From the NCBI GenBank assembly GCA_963833745.1, contig CAWHZD010000001.1, positions 62,001 to 126,000 of the forward strand: a DNA stretch of 64,000 nt. The letters are read 5' to 3'. Below are positions 42,222 to 50,574 of this stretch, one piece after another. Below the pieces are notes generated by a model. That model was not told the origin of the DNA. It did no database searches and saw only the letters and a list, made by a program, of their open reading frames with translations. Position numbers and translations under genes: made by a program. Source of the DNA: AP-15 sp963833745. GTDB taxonomy: Bacteria; Pseudomonadota; Alphaproteobacteria; ATCC43930; CGMCC-115725. The stretch's first letter is position 1; every line of letters begins with the position of its first letter.

Positions 42222-43631
42222 CTATCTTGCCCCGTGATTCCAAAATATCACTCGGGCCGTCTGCAATAAGATTACAAAATCGAGAAAAATACTGCGATTC
42301 TTGACGTAATAGAGATCGTACGACAGCTTACATCGGGCGTCCTCGATCGAAGCGCCGTAGGGATAGTTGATCTGCGCCCAGCCGGTGATGCCCGGTCGCG
42401 CCCAGTGCCGCTCGTTGTAGTAGGGGATGGCCGCGGCGAGGTTGGCGACGAAATAAGGGCGTTCCGGACGCGGCCCGACAAAGCTCATATCGCCGCGCAG
42501 CACGTTCAGGACCTGCGCCAGCTCGTCGATGCGCAGCTTGCGAATGATCGCGCCGACGCGGGTGACGCGGGGGTCGCCCTTGGCGGCCCATTGCGGGCCG
42601 CTGTCGCGTTCGGCGTCGACGCGCATGCTGCGGAATTTGAAGATCGTGAACACCCGGCCGCGATAGCCGACGCGTTCCTGGCGATAGAGGATGGGCCCCG
42701 GGCTGTCGAGCTTGATCAAGCAGGCCGTGACCAGGAGCAGGGGCGCCGAAAACACCAATAGCGCCAGACTGACGACCATGTCGAAAGCGCGCTTCACCAA
42801 TTCGTCAAAGATGCCGCAGCGAAAGCCGTCGGAATAGAACAGCCAGCTCGGCCGCAACGCTTCAAGATCGACCGTCCGGGTCTCGCGTTCCCAAAAATCG
42901 AGGAATTCGGTGACCCGGATCCCAGCCAGCTTGCAATGCAGCAGCTGGCGCACCGGCAGGCCGCGCCGATCGTCGGTGGCAACGACGATCTCGCTGGCGC
43001 CGAGCTCGTAGCCGAGATCGGCGAGCGTGTCGGGCCCGGCCTGCGGCCAGTCGATTTGACTGCCCCTGGCGCCGCCGCGCTCGCCCGGCATCCCGATGAA
43101 CGAGACCGGAATAAAATGCTGATTTTCGCCGCTCGCCACCAGTTTCGCGATGCGCGCCGCCTGGGCGCCATTGCCGAGCACAGCAATCCGCCGCTTCAAC
43201 AACCCGCGTCCGAGGGTGATCAGGAAGGCGCCGCGCGTCACCGAGATACAGCCGAGCCAGATCAGGGTCACCTTCAGCGGCAGGTTGTTGGTGTCGGACA
43301 GATGTTGCAGCCCTTGCCGCCAATAGGTGGCGGAAACCAGCACCAACATCAGCACGAGCACAAAGGCGACGGCGATCTTGCCGAGCAGCAGCCGGAAGTC
43401 GACAAAGCTCTGTTCGCCGTACAGGCCAACCGAGACCATGGTTGCGACGGCAGCGATCGACAAGCCCGCGGCGAGCTGTGCGGGAAGGCTCGTGATGCCA
43501 AATACCAGCGGCGCAGTCCCGGCCGACTGAGACAACATTTGGTAAAATGCGCCAGTGATCAGGAGGGCGTCCGACAACACCAGCAGCACGACCGAAATAG
43601 GGACAAAATGCCTGAACAGTCTGAGCTGCAT
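42222..43631 (-). CDS. Undecaprenyl-phosphate sugar transferase of exosortase type (EpsB family)
   Basis: A 469-residue membrane sugar transferase. Four N-terminal helices are followed by a Rossmann-like region (RRIAVLGNGAQAARIAKLVASGENQHFIPVSF) and a C-terminal bacterial sugar transferase domain with KRAFDMVVSLALLVFSAPLL, DSPGPILYRQERVGYRGRVFTIFKFRSMRVDAE and RKLRIDELAQVLNVLRGDMSFVGPRPERP. This layout matches the TIGR03013 family linked to XrtA/PEP-CTERM loci. It starts exopolysaccharide synthesis by adding the first sugar-phosphate to the lipid carrier. It is first in the operon; its ATG at 43631 has no obvious ribosome site. Confidence 0.9.
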   Translation of the reverse strand: MQLRLFRHFVPISVVLLVLSDALLITGAFYQMLSQSAGTAPLVFGITSLPAQLAAGLSIAAVATMVSVGLYGEQSFVDFRLLLGKIAVAFVLVLMLVLVSATYWRQGLQHLSDTNNLPLKVTLIWLGCISVTRGAFLITLGRGLLKRRIAVLGNGAQAARIAKLVASGENQHFIPVSFIGMPGERGGARGSQIDWPQAGPDTLADLGYELGASEIVVATDDRRGLPVRQLLHCKLAGIRVTEFLDFWERETRTVDLEALRPSWLFYSDGFRCGIFDELVKRAFDMVVSLALLVFSAPLLLVTACLIKLDSPGPILYRQERVGYRGRVFTIFKFRSMRVDAERDSGPQWAAKGDPRVTRVGAIIRKLRIDELAQVLNVLRGDMSFVGPRPERPYFVANLAAAIPYYNERHWARPGITGWAQINYPYGASIEDARCKLSYDLYYVKNRSIFLDFVILLQTARVIFWNHGAR

Positions 43632-43857
43632 CGCGAATTGTAATTTCGTTAATAACGCCAGCTGTTTGCGGCGGGACGGTCCCGGCCATAGCGTATGAGT
43701 ATAATAACCGCAAAAAGCTCAGCCGTCCAGTAGAACGCGCCGTCTCGCTGTCTCGATCAGAACCGGAACCATGCAAGCGCCCGGCTGCAACTGCCGGTTT
43801 CGAGCGGTCAGTGCAACCGGCCTGAGGTCGGGCTTCCTCCAGCGCGCTTTCGCGCGC

Positions 43858-44793
43858 TCAATCAGCCGCGCCCCGGCGGTCGGGGGTGGTCGGGGCGGCT
43901 GGAGCCGCGGACCGGCGCGGATCCGGCGCGCCGATGCCGGCGAGCGCGTCGCGCTCTTGATCGAAGAGGCGCCGGATCCAATCGATGACCGCACGCACGC
44001 AGGCGGCGCGGCGCAGGTCGCGGTGGACGATAACCCAGTATTCGGCAGCAATCTCGGGCACCGGGTCGGTCAGCCGCTCGAGCAGCGGGTCTTCGTCGGC
44101 GGCGTAGCACGGCAAGACGCCGCGGCCGGCGCCGGCGCGGATCGCGGCATATTGCATCGGCATGTTCGAGGCGCGCAGCGCCACCCCGCCTCCGGTCTCG
44201 CGCAATTGCTGCTGGACCCAGCGCGCGGTGGGGTAGTGGGCCTGTTCCTCGGTGTGGGTCACCCAGGCGGTGCTGTCAGCGCCGCGGCGGGCGTAGACGC
44301 CGCAGGCAAAGACCCCGACCTTGACGATGTAGAGGTCGCCGCCCTCGGGCGGATGGTGGCGCAGCGCGAGATCCGCTTCCCGGCGCGCGAGGTTGGCGGT
44401 CTCGCGCGATTCGACGAGTTCGACCGTGATCCCCGGCGGCGCCGGCGTCCGCGACCGGCCCGACAGATGCCGCGCCAGGAACCCAGCCGCCCATTCGCCG
44501 ACCGAGACGCGCACCGTGCCGCTGAGAGCCGGCGAGGTGGCGGCATGTCGCCGTTCGAGGGCGAGGGCGGCGTCTTCCAATTGCTCGGCGGTTTCAAGCA
44601 GGGCCGCGCCGGCGGGGTTGAGGCGCAGGCCCTCGGGCAGCCGGTCAAACAGCGCCGGCCCGTCGAAGGCGGCCTCGAAGGCGGCGAGGCGCCGACCGAT
44701 CGTCGGCTGGCTCAACCCCAGCGCGCGGCCGGCGGCGCGCAGGGAGCCGTGACGTGCGACCGCGAGAAAGACGCGCGCGTCGTCCCAATTCAT
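43858..44793 (-). CDS. LysR-family transcriptional regulator
   Basis: A 311-residue regulator. The winged-helix domain is at residues 3-62 (NWDDARVFLAVARHGSLRAAGRALGLSQPTIGRRLAAFE), followed by an effector domain with LSGTVRVSVGEW and VELVESRETANLARREADLALRH. The C-terminal 25 residues are Ala/Pro-rich and probably disordered. ATG 44793 gives the usual short N-terminus; ATG 44820 adds nine residues. It is divergent from the CydDC-like exporter, and the shared space has repeated GATACG/CGTATC motifs. Its inducer is unknown. Confidence 0.9.
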   Translation of the reverse strand: MNWDDARVFLAVARHGSLRAAGRALGLSQPTIGRRLAAFEAAFDGPALFDRLPEGLRLNPAGAALLETAEQLEDAALALERRHAATSPALSGTVRVSVGEWAAGFLARHLSGRSRTPAPPGITVELVESRETANLARREADLALRHHPPEGGDLYIVKVGVFACGVYARRGADSTAWVTHTEEQAHYPTARWVQQQLRETGGGVALRASNMPMQYAAIRAGAGRGVLPCYAADEDPLLERLTDPVPEIAAEYWVIVHRDLRRAACVRAVIDWIRRLFDQERDALAGIGAPDPRRSAAPAAPTTPDRRGAAD

Positions 44794-44820
44794 TGCAGCG
44801 CCCAGGTTGGTGTCGCTCAT

Positions 44821-44881
44821 GATACGGTATCGTATCGGTGGATACCAAATTTGTCGATTCCTGAAATCAGATCGTATCATT
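44821..44881. promoter_or_regulatory. GATACG half-site cluster in the LysR/ABC-exporter divergent space
   Basis: GATACGGTATCGTATC at 44821-44836 is a perfect 6-4-6 palindrome, and GATCGTATCAT follows at 44870-44880, an inverted partner of the ATGATACG at 44818. Arrays of this kind suit a LysR-type regulator controlling itself and the divergent exporter; the regulator assignment is inference. Confidence 0.5.
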
Positions 44882-44999
44882 ATGTTGGTGAAACCGGGAG
44901 CTGATTCGACGAGCCGCGCCTTGGTGGTGGGTGGTGGAGTGGTTGCCTACGATTGCCCAGTTTGCCGGCGACGGTTGCCGGGCGAGGGAGTGAAACCCG

Positions 45000-47900
45000 A
45001 TGTATTTCGACCGACGCCTGTGGGAATTGACGCGTGGGCTGCGCGGCTGGATCGGCTTTGCGATCTTCTTGGGGCTCGTCGCCTCGGTCGTCGGCATCGC
45101 CCGGTTTGCCATCCTCGGCGTCCTGCTCTCGCGTGTCTTCAAGGGTGGCGGGTTTGTCGCAATCGCGCTGTCGGCGATTGGCGTCGCCGCCGCGGTGATC
45201 CTGCGCGGCCGTATTGAGCATCATCGCGCGATGATTTCGCACCGGACCGCGAGCCAGGTGCAGCAGGAACTGCGCGGCCGTCTCTACGACAAGATCGCCG
45301 AGCTCGGTCCGGCTTGGTTCGCCGGCGAGCGCACCGGCGGGGTCATGCTGTCGATCGTCGACGGCGTCGAGCAATTGCAAACCTTCTTTGGCCAGTACGT
45401 GCCGCAATTGTCGATTGCGGTGCTGACGCCATTGGCGATCTTCATCTTCATCGCCTTCTGGGATGTGCCGGTGGCGGCGGTGATGCTGGTCTTTGCGCTG
45501 GTGACCCTGATCGCGCCGACTGTCTTTATCCATGTCGAGCGGCGCGGCAGCCAAGGGCGCCAGCAGGCGCTGAAAGCCTTCGGCTCCGAGTTTCTTGACG
45601 GTGTCCAGGGCTTGCCGACCTTGAAGGCGTTTGGCCAGAGCCGCGCCTTTGGCCATCGGCTCGCCGACAAGGCGCGCGAATTGTGCGACAGCAGCCTGCG
45701 GGTGTTGTCGACCGGAGTGATGACCCGCGGGATCACCGATTGCGGGGTGGCGATCGGCGCCGCGGCGGCTCTGGCGTTGGCGGTGTGGCGGGTGTCGCAC
45801 GGGCTGATGAGCATCCAGGCGTTGCTGATCGTGCTGATGGCCGGGACCGAGATATTTCGCCCGTTGCGCGATCTGCGCACGGTGCTGCACCAGGGGATGC
45901 TCGGCCAGTCGGCCGCCGCCGGGATCAACGCGCTGTTCGCGGCCGAGCCGCTGGTGCCGCGGCAGCCGACCGGTCCAACGCCGACCCGTGCGCCGCCGGT
46001 TCCGGTCCCCGCAAAGGCGGGGATTGCCTTCGAGGAGGTTTGCTTTTCCTATCCGGGCGGTCGCGGTGCGGCCCATGACGGGTTGTCCTTCACCGTCGGC
46101 GCCGGCGAAAAGATCGGCATCGTCGGGCCGAGCGGGTCGGGAAAGTCCTCGGTCGCGCGCCTGTTGCTGCGGCTGTTCGACCCGCAGCAGGGGCGGGTGC
46201 TGATCGGCGGGCGCGACCTGAAGATGCTCGACCCCGAGGCGGTGCGCCGCATGATCGCGGTCGTGCACCAGGACACCTATCTGTTTTACGGCACGGTCGA
46301 GGACAATCTGCGCCTCGGCAAGCCCGATGCCGGGCGCGACGAGATCGAGGGTTCGGCGCGCAACGCCAATGCGCACGACTTCATCTCGCAGTTGCCGCAG
46401 GGCTATCAGACGATGATCGGCGAGCGCGGCGTCATGCTGTCGGGCGGTCAGCGCCAGCGGCTGGCGATCGCCCGCGCCTTGCTGCGCGATGCCCCGATCC
46501 TGATCCTCGACGAGGCGCTGTCCTCGGTCGACGCCGAAAACGAAGCGGTGATCCAGCAGGCGATCGACCGACTGTCGGCCGGGCGCACGACCCTGGTCTT
46601 GGCGCATCGTCTGTCGAGCGTGATCGGCGCCGACCGCATCCTGGTGCTCGACAAGGGCCGCGTCGTCGAGGAAGGCAGCCACGCCGAGCTGATCCGCCGC
46701 AACGGTCCCTATCGCCGGCTGATGGGGGCGCAGGCCAAGGAGCGCGAGGGCGACATCGACCTTGCCGCGGATGTGGGCCAGCCGGCCGCCTTGCGCGAAC
46801 GCGCGCAGATCGAGCTGGCGGCCGAAACCGCGCCGGCCGAGCTTGCGAGCGCCGCCGCCGCGGTGGGCTGGCCGGCAACGCTCGGCACGTTGGTGCGGGT
46901 CATCAAGCCGTGGCGGCGGCGCTTTGCGATCGTCGTGGGATCGGGCATCGCCCGGGTCGCGGCCTTTATCGGCATCGGCGTCTTAGGCGCGCTCGCCGTT
47001 GCCGCGGTCAAGACCGGGGCGCCCTACGGCTACTTGCTGATCCTGTTGGCCTTGACCGCGCCCCTCGCGGGGTTGCTCCACTGGCTCGAATCCTGGCTCG
47101 CCCACGACATCGCCTATCGGCTGCTGGCGGAAATGCGGATCGCCCTGTTCGACAAGCTCGACAATTTGGCGCCGGCCTATCTGATGCGGCGGCGGTCGGG
47201 CGACCTGATCGCGCTCGCCAGCCAGGATGTCGAAACCGTCGAGTATTTCTTTGCCCACACCGTGGCGCCGGCGCTGGTCGCGGTCCTGGTGCCCTCGGCA
47301 GTGCTGACGGTGCTGGCGGTCGTCGCCTGGCCGATCGCGCTGGCGCTGCTGCCCTTTGTGCTGTTCGCCGCATTGGCGCCGGTGGTGACCCGGACCCGCA
47401 TCGACCGCCTGGGGGCGCAGGCGCGCGACGCGCTGGGCCTGCTCGGCGCCTATGTCACCGAGACCATCCAGGGCCTTTCTGATCTTGTCGCATTCCAGGC
47501 GGTCGCCGGCCGCCGCCGCACCTTTATGGAGCTGGTGCGCGACTACCAGAAGATCCGGTTGGAGCTGCTCAAGGATCTCTCGGCGCAGACGGCGCGGCTC
47601 GAAACCGTGACCGGGCTCGGCGGGCTCGCGGTCGCGGTCGTCGGCGCGCGGCTCGCGGCCGAGCATCAGCTGCTGCCGACCACTCTGCCGTTGCTGATCC
47701 TGATCTCGCTGTCGTCGTTTCTGCCGATATCGGAGATCGCCAACGTCAGCCGGCAGCTTGCCGACACGATCGCCTCGACCCGCCGGCTCTATGCGGTGCA
47801 CCGCGAGCCGGCCGCGGTCGTCGACGGTCCGCTGTGCCCAGTCGAGCCCAGCGGCGGCTCGGCGATCCGGTTCGAAGTCGCAAGCTTCACCTATCCCGGT

Positions 47901-48617
47901 GCGCGGCGGCCGGCGCTGAGCGAGATCAGCCTCGACATTCCGGCGGGCGCCACCCTGGCATTGGTCGGCCCGTCGGGCGCCGGCAAGACCACGATCGCCA
48001 GCCTCCTGCTGCGCTTTTGGGATCCGACCGCCGGGCGCATTTTGATCGACGACGTCGATCTGCGCGATTTCGAGCTCGACCATCTGCGCCGCCGGGTCTC
48101 TCTGGTGTCGCAGGACACCTATCTGTTCAACGACACATTGCGGGCCAATGTGGCGCTGGCCCGACCCGAGGCCGACGAGGCGTCGATCCGCCGCGCGCTC
48201 GAACAGGCCGCCCTCGCCGAGTTTGTCGACACCCTGCCCGAGGGCCTCGACACCCCGGTTGGCGAACGCGGCGTGCAGCTCTCGGGCGGCCAGCGCCAGC
48301 GCGTGGCAATCGCCCGTGCGTTTCTGAAGAACGCGCCGACCTTGGTCCTCGACGAGGCGACCTCGCACCTGGATGCGGTCAGCGAGGCGCAGGTGCGCGG
48401 CGCGCTCGACGCGCTGATGCGCGACCGCACGACGATCGTCATTGCCCATCGGCTGTCGACGGTGCGCAACGCCGACCTGTTGGCGGTGCTCGACAACGGC
48501 CGGCTGATCGAGACCGGCAGCCACGCCGAGCTCCTCGCCCAGGGCGGCCTCTATGCCCGCCTGATCCGCCATCAGATCGAAGGCGCTCGGCAGCCGTTGC
48601 GCGCCGTCGGGGATTAG
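45000..48617 (+). CDS. Double ABC exporter, CydD-CydC-like fusion
   Basis: A 1205-residue membrane protein made of two complete ABC half-exporters in one chain. Each half has a six-helix membrane part and an ATPase: first Walker A GPSGSGKSS and LSGGQRQRLAIARALL with LILDEALSS; second Walker A GPSGAGKTT and LSGGQRQRVAIARAFL with LVLDEATSH. The order and the second half's TIVIAHRLSTVRNADLL resemble CydDC, which exports cysteine/glutathione for cytochrome bd assembly, but cydAB are not near. Other lipid or peptide exporters share the fold. GAGGGAG 9 bases upstream fixes the ATG. Confidence 0.88.
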   Translation: MYFDRRLWELTRGLRGWIGFAIFLGLVASVVGIARFAILGVLLSRVFKGGGFVAIALSAIGVAAAVILRGRIEHHRAMISHRTASQVQQELRGRLYDKIAELGPAWFAGERTGGVMLSIVDGVEQLQTFFGQYVPQLSIAVLTPLAIFIFIAFWDVPVAAVMLVFALVTLIAPTVFIHVERRGSQGRQQALKAFGSEFLDGVQGLPTLKAFGQSRAFGHRLADKARELCDSSLRVLSTGVMTRGITDCGVAIGAAAALALAVWRVSHGLMSIQALLIVLMAGTEIFRPLRDLRTVLHQGMLGQSAAAGINALFAAEPLVPRQPTGPTPTRAPPVPVPAKAGIAFEEVCFSYPGGRGAAHDGLSFTVGAGEKIGIVGPSGSGKSSVARLLLRLFDPQQGRVLIGGRDLKMLDPEAVRRMIAVVHQDTYLFYGTVEDNLRLGKPDAGRDEIEGSARNANAHDFISQLPQGYQTMIGERGVMLSGGQRQRLAIARALLRDAPILILDEALSSVDAENEAVIQQAIDRLSAGRTTLVLAHRLSSVIGADRILVLDKGRVVEEGSHAELIRRNGPYRRLMGAQAKEREGDIDLAADVGQPAALRERAQIELAAETAPAELASAAAAVGWPATLGTLVRVIKPWRRRFAIVVGSGIARVAAFIGIGVLGALAVAAVKTGAPYGYLLILLALTAPLAGLLHWLESWLAHDIAYRLLAEMRIALFDKLDNLAPAYLMRRRSGDLIALASQDVETVEYFFAHTVAPALVAVLVPSAVLTVLAVVAWPIALALLPFVLFAALAPVVTRTRIDRLGAQARDALGLLGAYVTETIQGLSDLVAFQAVAGRRRTFMELVRDYQKIRLELLKDLSAQTARLETVTGLGGLAVAVVGARLAAEHQLLPTTLPLLILISLSSFLPISEIANVSRQLADTIASTRRLYAVHREPAAVVDGPLCPVEPSGGSAIRFEVASFTYPGARRPALSEISLDIPAGATLALVGPSGAGKTTIASLLLRFWDPTAGRILIDDVDLRDFELDHLRRRVSLVSQDTYLFNDTLRANVALARPEADEASIRRALEQAALAEFVDTLPEGLDTPVGERGVQLSGGQRQRVAIARAFLKNAPTLVLDEATSHLDAVSEAQVRGALDALMRDRTTIVIAHRLSTVRNADLLAVLDNGRLIETGSHAELLAQGGLYARLIRHQIEGARQPLRAVGD

Positions 48618-48629
48618 GGTGAAGCGCCC

Positions 48630-48795
48630 CCGCCGAGGATGCAGATAGTATTTGATGGCGACGCGATAGTTGTGGAGACCGGCGGGGCCGTCCGCCTCCC
48701 GTGCGACCGGCGGCCTATATTGCGCCAATTCGGCCAGCCGCGGGCGAAAGCCCGGATCGACATAGCGTTCGAGCACCTCGGCGGCGGGGTTGATT
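48630..48795 (-). pseudogene. Partial copy of the amidohydrolase 5' end
   Basis: About 165 bases here are nearly identical to 49904-50069 in the amidohydrolase gene (same strand), including the coding stretch for LERYVDPGFRPRLAELAQY and AGLHNYRVA. The copy has no start codon of its own and breaks off at both ends, so it is a duplication fragment. It lies directly behind the ABC exporter stop. Confidence 0.85.
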
Positions 48796-48850
48796 GCCTC
48801 GAGCTACCGACGAGTGTCCTGGTTCCGAAATCCGACGGTCAAAATGAGAA

Positions 48851-48944
48851 CCGTCATTGCGAGGAGCGCGCAGGGCGACGTGGCAATCTCGACCAGGACC
48901 GACGCGCTGTCGACGAGATTGCTTCGCCGCGCTCGCAATGACGG
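48851..48944. repeat. Nested inverted repeat (CCGTCATTGCGAG type)
   Basis: The outer arms CCGTCATTGCGAG (48851-48863) and CTCGCAATGACGG (48932-48944) are perfect inverted copies; inside, GCAATCTCG pairs with CGAGATTGC. This is a widespread intergenic element type in proteobacteria. Confidence 0.8.
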
Positions 48945-48959
48945 ATCTGATGATCGCCT

Positions 48960-50108
48960 TCAGGTTTGCTTGAAGAAGCGGGCGGAGTTGTCCCAGAACA
49001 GCTTTTTCTTGGTATCGGGCTTCAGGCTCTCCCAGGCGAGGATGTTGTCGATCGAGTTCGGGAACTGGCATTCCGAATGCGGGTAGTCGGAGGCGTACAT
49101 CAGCACCTCGTCGCCCAGAAAACGGGTGACGGCGGCAAACATGTCCTCGCCCTCCTGGTGCTCGATGCTGCAGAAAAACCGGCCATTCGCCATGTATTCG
49201 CTCGGTCTGTGCTTTAAGGGTGCGGTGCCGCCGACATAGACCGCCTGCTCGTCGAGCCGGCGCGCCCAGAACGGCAGCCAGCCAAAGCCGCATTCGAGCA
49301 CCGCGAGGCGCAGGTCCGGATAGCGGTCAAAGATCCCGCCGCCGATAAACGAGGCGACAAAGCGCATGGCACCCCACGGATGGGAGGCCATGCGGCCGAG
49401 GAAGATGTTCTCCCAGACATCGCGATAGCCCGGGTAATAGGGTGGGTTCCAGGTCGAGCTGTGATGGGCGATCGGCAGGCCGCGGTCGGCGGCGGCCCGC
49501 CAGATCGGGTCGAGGTCGGGATCGTCGGGCGGGATATCCATGTGCAGCATCGGCTTGACCGCCACCGCCCAGTTCGAGTTGCCCCATTCGCGGATCTCGC
49601 GCACCGCTTCCTCGACGTTGCGCCCCGAGGCGACGATCAAGCCCTTTAGCCGGTCCGGGAACTGCCCGCAGAAATCGGCCATGTGACGGTGGTAGGCGCG
49701 GATCATACCGGCTTCGAAGGACGGGTCGGGCAGCCCGACGAGGCTCATCCACGAGCCGGGGATCAGGAAATGGACATCTGTCCCTTCGTCATCCATGTCC
49801 CGGACGCGGTTTGCGGCCTGGTCGTCGTTCACCCCCGGCCGCGGCGTCTGGCTGCCGCGCCATTGCAACTCGCGGCCGCTAAAGGTCTCGCGCGGTCCGG
49901 CCTCGCCGAGGATGCGCCGGTAGTATTTGGTGGCGACGCGATAGTTGTGGAGACCGGCGGGGCCGTCCGCCTCCCGTGAGACCGGCAGCCTATATTGCGC
50001 CAATTCGGCCAGCCGCGGGCGAAAGCCCGGATCGACATAGCGTTCGAGCACCTCGGCGGCGGGGTTGACATGGGTGTCGGAGTCAAAAACGCGAAACCCG
50101 TTCTTCAC
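48960..50108 (-). CDS. Amidohydrolase-2-family metal-dependent hydrolase
   Basis: A 382-residue enzyme of the ACMSD-like amidohydrolase_2 family. The first metal motif is FRVFDSDTHVNPAAEVLERY; later blocks are PIAHHSSTWNPP, DLRLAVLECGFGWLPFWARRLD and LMYASDYPHSECQFPNS with the catalytic Asp. The start is GTG 50108 with GGGAGG about 10 bases upstream. A broken duplicate of its 5' end lies downstream, and an IS4-type relic upstream, marking a rearranged spot. Family members decarboxylate or hydrolyse aromatic and cyclic acids. Confidence 0.88.
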   Translation of the reverse strand: MKNGFRVFDSDTHVNPAAEVLERYVDPGFRPRLAELAQYRLPVSREADGPAGLHNYRVATKYYRRILGEAGPRETFSGRELQWRGSQTPRPGVNDDQAANRVRDMDDEGTDVHFLIPGSWMSLVGLPDPSFEAGMIRAYHRHMADFCGQFPDRLKGLIVASGRNVEEAVREIREWGNSNWAVAVKPMLHMDIPPDDPDLDPIWRAAADRGLPIAHHSSTWNPPYYPGYRDVWENIFLGRMASHPWGAMRFVASFIGGGIFDRYPDLRLAVLECGFGWLPFWARRLDEQAVYVGGTAPLKHRPSEYMANGRFFCSIEHQEGEDMFAAVTRFLGDEVLMYASDYPHSECQFPNSIDNILAWESLKPDTKKKLFWDNSARFFKQT

Positions 50109-50158
50109 GCGGCGCCTCCCTTCCTCTAATTTTACCCAACCGACTGGGTACCGGATCA

Positions 50159-50420
50159 ATCAAACAACATCTCAAGATCCGCGCCTTCTTTGGACGCTGC
50201 AAGAACGCTATTCGCCGGCAGCTCTTCGCCGCGATGATCGCCGATCTGCTGCTGCGCATCCGCGCTCGACAGCCGCTCGCCATTGCTTGCTTTGCGCTTT
50301 GCCGATTGGGTGCGAACTCGGCGGTTCGAACGCCGAGCGCTGGCCGAGATCGGCAAGCCTCCACCGCATCCGCAGCCCAGATCCGATGCTCACAACCAAC
50401 TCATTCTCGCCGACGGTTGA
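50159..50420 (+). pseudogene. Decayed IS4-type transposase (C-terminal part)
   Basis: The frame from 50159 reads IKQHLKIRAFFGRCKNAIRRQLFAAMIADLLL, the usual post-catalytic segment of IS4-family transposases (WIKQHLxIKxFxGTSxNAVxxQ). Further on, in another frame, DAHNQLILADG ends at TGA 50418-50420, like the NQLxLFDF terminus. The N-terminal and DDE parts are missing and at least one frameshift is present. No terminal inverted repeats were found. Confidence 0.7.
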
Positions 50421-50430
50421 TTTTCCCCGG

Positions 50431-50530
50431 ACAGCCCCGCGCGAAGGCGGGACCCAGGGGCCTAAGCCGCGGCGCGTGCCCCCTGTTCACGCCAGGGCAG
50501 GCTCTGGACCCCCGCTTTCGCGGGGCGACG
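50431..50530. repeat. Dispersed palindromic repeat, copy 2
   Basis: Outer arms around CCCGCGCGAAGGCGGG and CCCCCGCTTTCGCGGGG, inner GCCCCCTG... and CAGGGCAGG. Same family as 18980-19090. It directly follows the IS4 relic. Confidence 0.75.
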
Positions 50531-50574
50531 CTAACAAATAGATGTCTCACTCAAAATCGCAGAGGCCACGCAAT

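Noticed and set aside
44880..46682. 600-codon minus-strand frame over the ABC exporter
   Set aside because: Antisense to well-supported ATPase motifs.
48637..48795. A functional second amidohydrolase gene
   Set aside because: Only the 5' part is duplicated and it has neither start nor end.
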